A DNA stretch of 20,047 nucleotides from Cladosporium sp. IMV 00045. Taxonomy: Eukaryota; Ascomycota; Dothideomycetes; Cladosporiales; Cladosporiaceae. The first letter of the stretch is position 1, and each line of letters begins with the position of its first letter. Positions 6,538 to 15,839 of this stretch are shown here, one piece after another. The notes beneath the pieces were generated by a model. It saw nothing but the letters and a program-made list of their open reading frames with translations. It did not search any database and was not told where the DNA came from. The stretch spans positions 1 to 20,047 of the forward strand of contig MSJI02000436.1 of NCBI GenBank assembly GCA_001931905.2, given 5' to 3'. Made by a program: the position numbers and the translations under genes.

Positions 6538-9143
6538 ATGTTCTGTCTCGCAGGCCTCTCGCTGCTCAGCCTTCTCACTGCGTCCACTTTGGCAGAAGTG
6601 CGATTCTACAACTTCACTGTCCACGAGGGAGAGGCGGCGCCCGGTTCGTAGAAACGGCCACATGGTCGAGTCCATCATTAACGGCGTTACAGATGGTTTC
6701 TCCCGCCCGGTCTATTTGATCAACGGTCAGCATCCTGCTCCGCTCATCGAAGCCAACGAGGACGACACCCTCGAGGTTTTCGTGAAGAACGATCTCCCCG
6801 TTGAAACCACCATCCACTGGCACGGCACGTCGCATCTCCTCGTTGTCCGCCGCTCTTTGCTAATCAGAGCTCTACAGGCATCCTTCAACGTGGAACACCG
6901 CACATGGACGGTGTGCCTGGTGTCACCCAGGTTAGATCGTCATAGCTTTGCGGTTCCGCATTCCCTACAGGTAGCTAACCTCTGTCTCAGTACCCTATCG
7001 CCCCCGGAGGCAACTTCACGTATCGATTCGATCTGTCAAACGAGTACGGTTTCTACTGGTATCACTCCCATTTCCGCGCCTATTACAATGATGCGATCCG
7101 CGGGCCTTTGAACATCCGCCCCAAGCGATCCCGCTCCCGCCCCTTCGAGCCGCTTGCCTCAAGTGACGGCGAAGCTGAGGCCTTACTTCAGGCGGAGCGA
7201 GATGCTTTCCCAGTCCTTCTCACGGATTGGTATCATGAGGTCTCGGATACGGTCTTGCGAGAATACAACCGCACGGGTGTGTTTCCGCATTGCGTGAACA
7301 GCCTGCTTGCCAATGGCTTGGGCAGAGTGCAGTGCTTGCCGCAGGCAGTCCTGGATTGCGGGCCGAGTTTGTGCTTGGGGTCTGATGATTCTAGTTCGAT
7401 GTCCATGGAATCCTCTGACACCACGCCGACGTCAATGGCATCCTCTGACACAGTTCCGATGTCGATGGCACCCGACGAGAGTATGTCGATGTTCATGCCG
7501 CCTTCTGGCACTGCCGAATTGTCCAGGTCATCTTCTGCTGCATCGATGGACATGGCCTTGATGGATGGTATGGCGGATGAATCATCTACAACCGACGAAA
7601 TGTCAATGACCATGTCAGCACTTCCGAGTTCTACTGCGCACCCAATGCGACAGCAAAAGAGACAGATGATGGACATGTCGAGCATGAACATGTCCCTTGG
7701 TCCTCGTGGTTGTATGCCGCCCACAATGTTCAGGCCTGGCTTTAATGCGAGCGATCTCCCTCCAGAGACCTGCACCGAGACCATGGCGCCTTTGCTTACG
7801 ATCCCCGCGAATTTCTCTTCAGGCTGGCTGGCCCTAAACCTTGTGAATGCTGGTTCCACCACCAAGTTGACCGTGTCGTTGGACTCCCATACGATGTACG
7901 TATATGCGGCGGACGGACTCTTTGTCAAAATGCAAGAGGTTGAGGTAAGTTTGGATATTCACTCGCAAACTTGGCATCGCTGATTGTCAAAGGTATTGCC
8001 AATGAGTCTTGGCGAGCGCTACTCAGTGATGATCAAGCTCGATCAGACGCCTGGCGATTACGCTTTACGGTTCGCTTCGATCCCCGTCGGGGACATGCAA
8101 CAAGTTATCGAAGACCTCGCGGTGGTACGTTATACGCGCGGCGTCAATGAGAGCTCTATGAGTGCTATGGAATCACCACCTCCCAGGCCGAAGAACAATC
8201 ACACCATGTCGATGCTTGGAGATGAGACGAGTGACGTTCACATGCTGGTGAATGGCTCTGCTAAGCCCACGGCGTCTACTCTACGGCCGCAGAACCTTGG
8301 GCCCTTTGATCTCATTGCGCCTCCACGCGACAATAACGTCGCCACGAGAGTCCTCAACATCAACCAAACTGGAATCGTCTCTTGGGTCGTCGACAGGTAC
8401 TCGTATTCTGAACCCAAGGTGCCAGTGATCTATGGGAACATCTCGGACGGATGGAATGCCAGCACTACAATGTTCATGCCCTTCAACACAACTATCGATC
8501 TGATTATGAGAGTTGCCCCTGACTCTATGGACACGGTATGCCTAGAGATATGCTTTCAAACAGTCGTCCATCGGCTAATTCAGTTACAGATGGGCCATCC
8601 TATGCATCTCCACGGCCACAAGTTCTGGATCCTTGGCAGCGGCGACGGAGAATTTCCGTACTCATCAGTTCAAGATGTGCCAAGCTCCCTGGTCAATTTG
8701 GATAACCCTCCCTACCGTGACACGGTGGAGTTGCCTGCCTCAGGCTGGGCAGTCATACGGTTAGCCTTCCCGCGTGATCATGAAGAGAGTTGACATTGCT
8801 GACGCTTTGCATTCTAGATACGTGTCTGACAACCCGGGTGCGTGGCTTCTTCACTGTCATATACAGTGGCATCTTTTGGTGAGTCTACACGATGTTCTCA
8901 TGTTGCAAACGCTGACCTCTTCGGTGACAGAGCGGGATGGCATTAGTGCTCGTTGAGGGAGAAGATCGCTTCCCCGCTCTACTCGGCTCCACTAATGTGA
9001 CGTGGTTGGGAAATTCGAGTAATGTTCCTAGTTCGTCGTCCGGCACCACTGCTCAAACGAGCTCTCCCGCGTATAGACTATCCCCTGGTCCCCAACTCTT
9101 GGAAGCGGTTTTGATCGTCGCTTTCTCCGCCTTTTTGGTGTGA
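6538..9143 (+). CDS. Secreted multicopper oxidase with methionine-rich insertion, eight exons
   Basis: This is a blue multicopper oxidase of the laccase/ferroxidase superfamily, which couples one-electron oxidation of substrate to reduction of O2 to water. Exons are 6538-6643, 6693-6824, 6878-6930, 6991-7944, 7993-8535, 8590-8759, 8818-8878 and 8931-9143, giving 743 aa. A signal peptide covers about residues 1-19. All copper ligands are present: HWH 77-79, HSH 122-124, HPMHLHGH 599-606 and HCHIQWH 665-671, with Cys666. Met676, ten residues after Cys666, sits at the type 1 axial position. Domain 2 carries a Met/Ser/Asp-rich insert at about 227-343, and a smaller Met patch lies at about 471-499. 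The protein ends in a Ser/Thr-rich stretch and a hydrophobic tail (about 728-743) without a charged end, which suggests a GPI anchor or membrane tether. Introns are 48-60 bp. Intron 2 (6825-6877) seems to start with GC rather than GT. The protein is longer than common laccases, mainly because of the insert. The substrate is unknown: Cu(I), Fe(II) or phenols are possible. Confidence 0.93.
7378..7728 (+). other. Methionine-rich insertion coding segment in the multicopper oxidase
   Basis: Residues 227-343 contain 23 methionines. Many are in MxM triads: MSM four times, MDM twice, and MTM, MNM and MFM once each. They are mixed with Ser, Asp and Thr. The insert interrupts domain 2 between the conserved block ending GLGRVQCLP...CGPSLCLG and the block starting CMPPTMFRPGFNASDLPP. 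Such motifs bind Cu(I) in copper transporters of the Ctr type and in bacterial CueO/CopA oxidases. A role in Cu(I) capture is inferred here. Confidence 0.8.
7408..7467 (+). repeat. Two-copy 30-bp tandem repeat within the methionine-rich segment
   Basis: The coding DNA has two adjacent imperfect 30-bp units that encode ESSDTTPTSM and ASSDTVPMSM. The next ten codons (APDESMSMFM) look like a more diverged unit. The insert may therefore have grown by in-frame duplication. Confidence 0.6.
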
Positions 9144-9165
9144 GCACGGGGGTTTCCGTATGCGA

Positions 9166-9171
9166 AATAAA
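9166..9171 (+). terminator. Putative polyadenylation signal of the multicopper oxidase gene
   Basis: AATAAA occurs 23 bp after the stop codon at 9143. The position suits a fungal 3' end signal, although such signals are loosely conserved. Confidence 0.4.
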
Positions 9172-9690
9172 ACGCATTAACTATGACGCGAGGATTAGAA
9201 GATTAGGTTGGGAAGCTATTGGATCTTACGATAGCTAGTATAGTACGAAACACATAAAGAAAGCATGGCGAGACAAAACGTATCATGAACCTCACTTGGC
9301 GCTCTCTAATTGGATGAACAGTTTGGGTTCCGACGTTATACTGCAGCGTCGAAGCAATTTTCGTCTCTGGGAAAGGTTCTAGCACCCTCATTAGATAGCG
9401 GGCCGAGTGTAACGTCGAGGACCTTGAAGAGTCAAGCATAATCAAGTCGGCGACTGAAATCGCTATAGAGCGATCATGCGCGACCGCTGACAGTATGGTC
9501 AAAGATGGAAATACTCTGGACCAATGGGTTGGTTGTAGGCTTGTAGCTCCCCCTTTGAAGATTAGGGTGACGCAGGTTGGGCAGTGTCAGATGGGAAGCA
9601 GAAAGGACGTTTGCAACAATACCGTCGCAGAATGGTTTTCCTATTTAATATCTGTCATTGAATGTTTAAGCTTGTCTGCCTAGGATGCGG
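9172..9690. other. Intergenic stretch without recognisable gene
   Basis: I see no domain on either strand. A minus-strand frame at 9203-9502 is open for 99 codons but has no recognisable feature and starts without ATG. Confidence 0.4.
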
Positions 9691-9691
9691 A

Positions 9692-10337
9692 CTAAAATGT
9701 CTGTAAATCTTGGCCTGAACTTCTCATCATGGTCGTCGAAAAAATGGCCGCAGCATAACGGAAAGCTGCTTTTGGTCTCTTTGTACATAGCGTTTCGGCC
9801 ATCTCTGCCGGAAACTTGTTGGAACCGGCAGACGAGCGATTGGAGGACATCGTGCGAATGCTACGGAGCGGAAAGCGTGTTCGTGAGACACCACAAGGGT
9901 GCACGCGCGCGAGGCGTCGAAAGGGTCGACAGTCTGCCGTCCGATTCGTCGACGACAAAACCCTCGGACGAAGAGCAACGTTCGCAAGGAATTTCTCAAA
10001 GGTGGGCTCGACTGCTCCGATTTCCCTTTTAAGAAAAGCACTACTCTGGTCGACGGGATCAGCCTTGTTGGCCAGACTGGTATTTAGGGCCCTCACTCCC
10101 CCATTGGTGGCTACGACAAAACTATCATCGCTGTCATCGGTGACAGGAGCCGTGGGCGTTCTTACTGCCCTTATGCCTGCCCGGCTGGCTGTTAGAAGTC
10201 CTGGTGGCCAATCACTCAAGGCGCTACTGGCCAGCCGTAGGCGGAATCAGTGGCCAAGTGGCAAGCTGCGCCTGACAAATAATGCCACGAGTAAAAAGCT
10301 TTGTATAAAAGGCGGCTTAACTCGCGGCCGGATCTGA
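9692..10337. other. Overlapping antisense open frames, no recognised function
   Basis: A minus-strand frame (10219..9692, 175 codons) overlaps a plus-strand frame (9816-10337, 173 codons), and a further minus-strand frame (10449..10216, 77 codons) abuts. I recognise no family in any of them. The plus frame is rich in Arg and Leu, the minus frame in Ser, Arg and Thr. At most one strand is likely real, or this may be a decayed gene. GC-rich DNA produces such long chance frames, so confidence in a gene is low. Confidence 0.2.
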
Positions 10338-10449
10338 AAGCCCCCTCACTTGCTTTAACGCTGCTAGCCACTACAATTGGCAAGACGGCCAGGTTTCCTC
10401 CTAGAGTTATGTCAAGCCCAATGGTGTCTCCATCAGTGTTGCCCGCCAC

Positions 10450-11045
10450 CGGGGAAGCGAAAAGAATCTGTGGTGCAACATGCTAACAGGAACAAATTGC
10501 TCCCGAGAGCAGAATAGTCAGCCTTTCAATCAGGCGATAGACAGTCCGTCCTCCATCTTCCGGTTGGCCGTCCACGAGTCGCCCTCTGTGGTGTCGTGAC
10601 GAGCACTCTATCCCTGTACCACGAAGCGCGTCGTGGAAATGATGCCCGCTGCCTCCTGTCTTGCCCACAGTAGTCAGCCTCTCACGGTGGCACATGCATG
10701 TAGCATCGCCACGGCGCCGTTCCATTGTCCTTCTCCTCTCCTGATATCGGACTTTCGGCCGCCCGTCCTCTTCCACGCCTTCGCTGGCGTGCCCTCGATC
10801 CTGCGGAATGGATGTTCAGGCTATGAATGAAGATAACGGTAATGTCGCCGTCTGTCATACCAACTACTCCTCTTCTCACGGCGAAACAATCGCTGGGCCT
10901 TGCGCAAGGTTCGGAAAACATCGTCTTCGGGGGTAGAATAGCATAGTAGGCGGTACAGTACATCATGCCTCTTCCACGGAAAAACAACAAACCGTGCACT
11001 AGTCATTGCGAGCACGTCGCGTTCCCGCGTTATCAGAAAACGACA
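10450..11045. other. Intergenic stretch downstream of the esterase
   Basis: No recognisable gene. It lies at the 3' side of the minus-strand esterase and would contain its 3' UTR. Confidence 0.4.
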
Positions 11046-12404
11046 TCATCCACTTCGAAAAATCCTTTCCAATTCTCCGCACGCGCGCAGATAATATTCG
11101 CGCACTTCACGCGCCGGGTGGAAAGGATTTGGCGCCTTATCCCAGCCATGCGGCACACCCTCAACCAGAATGTAAGAGAGGCGCTTATCAATCTCAGGCG
11201 AGAGCAGGCGATCACGGAAGTCCAGGCCCTCAGCCAGCAGCATGTCCCACTCGCAGCAGAGCATGATTATGTCGTGGGGCAAACCCTCTTTCAGCAGTGC
11301 CGTTGGCGCGACACCTGGGCTCAGATAGGGCGACTCAAGTGCAATGGAGTCCGGTGGATACAAATAGCTTTCGTCGAACAGGTTGGTGAAGAGTGAAGGC
11401 AGCTCTTGATCTTTCCTGAAGCAGGTCGCGCGCCGCTGTTCGCGAGTCCGCGTGTAATCTATGCTGGGATACCAGGCGACGACTGCACGGAGAGCAATGG
11501 GGAACGGCCCAGTATATGTGACGTTGTGGGAAGTGGTGGTAGTGTCGGCATTGGGTGGAGAGGAAATATGCTCTGAGGGTTCCAGCGGATCAACGAAGCC
11601 GGCATGGCCATTTGGGCTGGCTTTTGTCGGCAACGAGGGATGCGAGATGGAGCTGTGACACTTTGACTCCGCGTTGAAGCGAGAAGGGTGGTTTTGCTTG
11701 GGCAAAGAACCCATCATATAATCATGTAGGCGTAACGATACTGTGAAGGCCATATTGCCACCAGAGCTGAAGCCGGATATCGCGATCTTGTCCCTGTCAA
11801 TCCCAAGGTCCACAGCGTGCTTGTGTACCCAGATTACCGCATCTACGCCGTCTTCCACTGCACTTGGGAATGGGTATTTCGGCGCAAGACGGTAGCCCAC
11901 GCTCACGACGACAGCCCCACATTCGTCAGCGACAGTGGTGCACCAGCGAGCATCATCTGTGGGCGCACCGAGCGTGAAACCTCCGCCGTGAAAGTTGATC
12001 ACGACAGGATAAGAACACTGTGCTTGAGTGCTTTGAGTGCATGGGCGGGCCGTCTGTGCAACTCGTCCGCTGCTGCTTGTGCGCTGGTGGATTGCCTTCC
12101 TGATATTACCGGTATCGATATTTTGTTCATGGTCCCTTATGTCGTTGAAGATTTTTCCCTGCCTCTCGTACTGTGGTGGCACATAGAAGTACAAGTAGAT
12201 CTGGCCCTGCTTCTTACTAATTGTTGACTGAATGGTCTTCTTGAATGCCGGTTGCCGTGGGCGGGGAGGCGCGAGCCTTTGAAAGAACATGCCCAGATCC
12301 ATCAGCACCCGCCAAAACTGTGCTTGTATGTGTAAAACCCATCGTGATCGCGGCATACTTCTGTCGTCGAGATTGAAACGGGGCTGAGCTTGGCTGCGAA
12401 ACAT
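11046..12404 (-). CDS. Alpha/beta hydrolase, hormone-sensitive-lipase-type esterase
   Basis: This is an alpha/beta-hydrolase of the hormone-sensitive lipase group (bacterial family IV esterases and fungal relatives), which hydrolyses carboxyl esters of small acyl substrates. The single open frame has 452 codons and no intron. The oxyanion-hole motif HGGGF is at 139-143. The nucleophile Ser213 lies in GFSSGG. The acid Asp387 is in CEWDMLLAEG, and the base His419 is in VPHGWDKAPNP. YRLAPKYPFPSA at 171-182 is the usual strand-turn block after the oxyanion hole. Between the nucleophile and WYPSIDYT (311-318) is a variable Ser/His/Pro-rich insert of about 75 residues. The N-terminal part (about 30-45) is amphipathic. 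The start could be the first ATG at 12404 or the second at residue 17 (MPRSR), which fits the family better. I see no signal peptide, so it is probably intracellular. The substrate is unknown. Confidence 0.9.
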   Translation of the reverse strand: MFRSQAQPRFNLDDRSMPRSRWVLHIQAQFWRVLMDLGMFFQRLAPPRPRQPAFKKTIQSTISKKQGQIYLYFYVPPQYERQGKIFNDIRDHEQNIDTGNIRKAIHQRTSSSGRVAQTARPCTQSTQAQCSYPVVINFHGGGFTLGAPTDDARWCTTVADECGAVVVSVGYRLAPKYPFPSAVEDGVDAVIWVHKHAVDLGIDRDKIAISGFSSGGNMAFTVSLRLHDYMMGSLPKQNHPSRFNAESKCHSSISHPSLPTKASPNGHAGFVDPLEPSEHISSPPNADTTTTSHNVTYTGPFPIALRAVVAWYPSIDYTRTREQRRATCFRKDQELPSLFTNLFDESYLYPPDSIALESPYLSPGVAPTALLKEGLPHDIIMLCCEWDMLLAEGLDFRDRLLSPEIDKRLSYILVEGVPHGWDKAPNPFHPAREVREYYLRACGELERIFRSG

Positions 12405-13599
12405 AAAAGGAAGAGAATGAAAGCTTCTTTCCCTCCAGGCTGGCCGCGCTCGTTTTAGTGCCGCGAGTCTTAGTGTCGGCCTGCCTTATGCAAGAGCTCC
12501 CCTGTGGCAGTAAGCCTCTTCGGTCGCGGAATGAAAGCAAGACCTGGAAGCCCGGATGCGATATCTGTAGGCTCTCTCTACCCAACAGCCCTCGTGGCGC
12601 GGTTGCCGGCCTTGGTTGCTCCTGAAGACGACGAATCAAGGATGATGTCGAAGACCTCGGGGTCTGCTGAAGCATGTGTTTCACCTATTGACGAGGCAAG
12701 GAGCGCGGTGCCGTGTTGCACTGTAAAGCTGAGAGACCATGGAGGTACTCGGGAACTTGGGCGCAAGATAGAGACTAGCGATATGTGATTTCGTTCTAGT
12801 GACGCGAGTAGTGAAAAGCGCAAGTCGGAAGAAGGAAGGTCTCTTTGAATCGCGAACGCTTCCTGCGTGCGATGTCGAGCGTTGAGAAGTCAGGGTAGAG
12901 GAGATAACCGAGAAGCCAGAGCACGCATCTGGCTACCGGTATCACGCCGCGTCAGATGCTGGCCAACAATGAGTGGCATTTGGCAGTGTGAGCAACTTGT
13001 GCGGCGGTACAGCGGTGCATCCCTAGCCAGCAGATGCGACATTTGTGCGGAATCCCTGGGCGTTTCGCGGGCTGCTTGCCGACAACGTAAGCCATTTGCG
13101 CGCCTTTCACCTTTGGCACAAATGCCGCGAGCGCCTTCGAACTCGCCTTAGAACTAGTTCTACGCCGCTGACGTGCGACCACCCTGCTCTGGCATTTCCG
13201 CTTCTCGCTCGCTTTAGACAGCGCGAATCATGGGTGCATGGTCACCATGCTCCAGAGCTGCATTGCGAGCAGCTGCGGGCGAGTTCGAAATACCGAGAGA
13301 CTACCTTGGCCTTTGGCAACATCACGCGCGACCCAGCCTGGCGGATCGATCCTCTACTACAGCGCCCGCTAGTTCATGCCCGCACGTGAGCTTGAGACAA
13401 TGACACAACCGAGCTCGGCGACCCCCGAAACCGCCAATGGCGGTCGTCGCTCGCTGATTGAAGCTGCGAAGAATCCCAAGTCCTAAGAAAATCGCTGTTC
13501 GTTAAGCCTTTTGGCTGTTCGGGTGTGTCACAAGGAGTCTTGGCAATCACGTGACATTGTTTTAGAGTGTTCATCGAAGAGTTGGAGGATACGACAGCA
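12405..13599. other. Intergenic stretch without recognisable gene
   Basis: Several short overlapping frames occur on both strands (for example 12578-12823 and 12952-13182 on minus), but none shows a domain I recognise. The left part should hold the esterase promoter. Dinucleotide use is normal until about 13560, where the RIP-affected block begins. Confidence 0.4.
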
Positions 13600-13625
13600 C
13601 TCCGTTCCTTTATATAGACTTATAG

Positions 13626-13676
13626 GTTAACGGTTTTTAGAGCTCCGCATCTAATAGAACTCTATAGACCGTTAAC
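13626..13676. repeat. Inverted repeat at the left edge of the RIP block
   Basis: GTTAACGGT at 13626-13634 and its exact complement ACCGTTAAC at 13668-13676 face each other across 33 bp. It may be part of the end of the degraded host element. The short length makes chance possible. Confidence 0.35.
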
Positions 13677-15730
13677 GATATTCTCATCGATGAGCGAATT
13701 GATGAGCCAGCTCTTAAGACATTTTTAGCTTGTAGGCTCCTATTTCGGGGTACCGCTTATCCTTACATATTTAAAACCGCTTCCCTCGTATCCGCTAACA
13801 TAGGATAAATTATCCGACAACATATCGATATCAGCTATCGTAGGGTACTACAGGCGTCGTATTATTACTACTAGAGCTCTCTCTCGAAACACGCGTCGAT
13901 CGCACGCGCTTAGTCGTAGATCTCTCGGCCGAATGATTTCCCCGACGCTATAGACTTAGGGTAGGGGTTAGGGTAGTACTCGAATTCGATATTCTTAACG
14001 AAACATCCTCGTAAGCATATAAGATTAGGCTTACCGGAAGTACTACTTATCGGCTATACGTTATATTATAGTATTCGTTAAGGAAATATCCTATTTAGTT
14101 CTCTACCCTTTAAGAAAATCCCTACCCGTATAAGGTACCCTTTAGTATTCGTACTATTAATAAGCTTACTTCCTACCTACGACGGCTATATAAGGCGTAC
14201 TTAACGATTTCAATTCTATTACTACTACATCTATAACTGCTTAAATAATAGAGATATACGATAATAAAGCTATAACTTATATTAACTATCGTATAAGTAC
14301 GTAGTAGGTCTATATACGCGGTAGGGTAGACGTCTATCTAAGAAAGGGTTAAGGAAATTTTCCACGCTAATAACTTCCGACGTGTTCGGCGCGAGCATAT
14401 CTATAATCTCTAATTTAATTACCCCGTAGTTATCGCGTAATACTTATAAATAAGAACGTATCTAAACTTCGTCCCTTTATAGACTTTCCGTCTAGTACTA
14501 CCCGCTCGCTCTAGTAGGTAGTTAACGGTCTAGGAGCCTAGTATCGACAACGGACATTATTCGGCGAAGTGCACTTAGTAATTACTAACTATACCTATTA
14601 CTTAATGCATATTAACGTGATATAGGACTTACTAAAGTCTAGCTCTAGTAGTATTCATAAAAAGAGTCCTATACTCGCTATCGTTAATACCTATAATGTT
14701 ATAAGGTTAGTACTTAGTAGACTTTACGGATTAATCGACTAGAATACTCACTAATTAATAGTATACCTATACCGTTATAACGAAAATTATTCCCGTGCAT
14801 ATAGAAGACGTAACTTATGCTTCCGTACGATATAGTATACTAGATAACGTTATCGCTAAGGCATATCTCGAACGTAGGATTATTCGCAAAGATGTAGCCG
14901 TTTATAGAGTAGAATAACGGCGTACTATCGAAACGATTAGCGCCTGCAATGTTCGTAAACTAGGGTTACTAAACTAATTTATTACTAATATTAAGGGTAT
15001 TAGAGTTAACGTTACCTAGATTGTTACCTTAGCTAAGTTCGTAGGATCTATAGCTAGATAAGACGCTAGACTTAGATAGATTTAACGATTTCTTAGTAGA
15101 CGAGTTACCGCTTCCTAAGGTAGTAGCATTTTAACCGGAGAGAAAGGAATCCCTCTCGTTATAGATTATATAGAGTAGTAGAAACTCGCGATAGTTAGTT
15201 ATTATTACGGTTATCTAACCGGATACGTATACGATTTAAGGCCTAATTAGGCCCGCGTTCGTATCTTATTATAGAGCGACATAAGAGTAATAGCTACGCG
15301 CTATAGCTAGTTAGCCTACTAGCGGACTAGATACCTTATTAACGAGCCATTTATAGATAACGCAACCGCCCGGAGGTACCGCTTCAGCGTACGGCAGGTT
15401 AACCTCTTAGCTAGGAGCGGTATTATTCGGATAAGCGGAGCCTTCGTTATATTTAGTATACGAGAGACCTATAGAATGTATACTAGCGTAGTTCTCGGAA
15501 AGCCGATTCACGAACATGATTTCTACTAGATCGCCTACCTCGGACCGTAGTATCGGCCCTAAGGTACCCTACCTAGGTAGTTACGGGGACGCGTTAGTAA
15601 AAGTAGTATTAGTATACCCCCTATATAGTACCTTTAACTAAATCGTACCGTAGGTCGTCGTACCGGATATCTAGGCTCGTAGGGATATATTAAGAGGGAC
15701 CTAATTAACTACGTTAGTCGAGGATTACGT

Positions 15731-15772
15731 TAACGTTACTATAGGGGAAACCGGATAGGAGGGGAAACCGGA
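15731..15772 (+). repeat. Left terminal inverted repeat of the pogo-like element
   Basis: A 42-bp sequence matches the reverse complement of 17530-17571 without mismatch. It contains GGGGAAACCGGATA at 15744-15757, repeated at 15761-15774, which gives a 17-bp periodic doublet. Confidence 0.92.
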
Positions 15773-15839
15773 TACTCCCGCGCGCTAGTTTCGTATTCTT
15801 ATTCGAATTTTACGCGTCTTTCTTCCTTTCTTCTTTATT

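Noticed and set aside
7233..7928. A minus-strand open frame of 231 codons.
   Set aside because: It is antisense to exon 4 of the multicopper oxidase; the repetitive Met/Ser/Asp codons also leave the opposite strand open.
12217..12684. A minus-strand open frame of 155 codons overlapping the esterase start.
   Set aside because: It has no domain, and the esterase frame explains the overlap with a complete catalytic triad.
12952..13182. A minus-strand frame with KCRICW and nearby His and Cys, considered as a zinc-finger fragment.
   Set aside because: The Cys/His spacing does not match a known finger and the frame is short and Arg/Lys/Ala-rich; chance is likely.
13980..14340. Minus-strand frame with few stops in the host repeat, looked at as a possible retrotransposon integrase or RNase H part.
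   Set aside because: No catalytic or signature residues could be recognised after allowing for RIP, so the class of the host repeat stays open.
15181..15250. A stretch that could be read as a retroviral-type zinc knuckle (Cys-Cys-His-Cys) if RIP changes are undone, hinting at a Gag in the host repeat.
   Set aside because: The spacing is off by one residue, the first Cys would have to come from an AGT codon that RIP cannot produce, and no polymerase motif follows.
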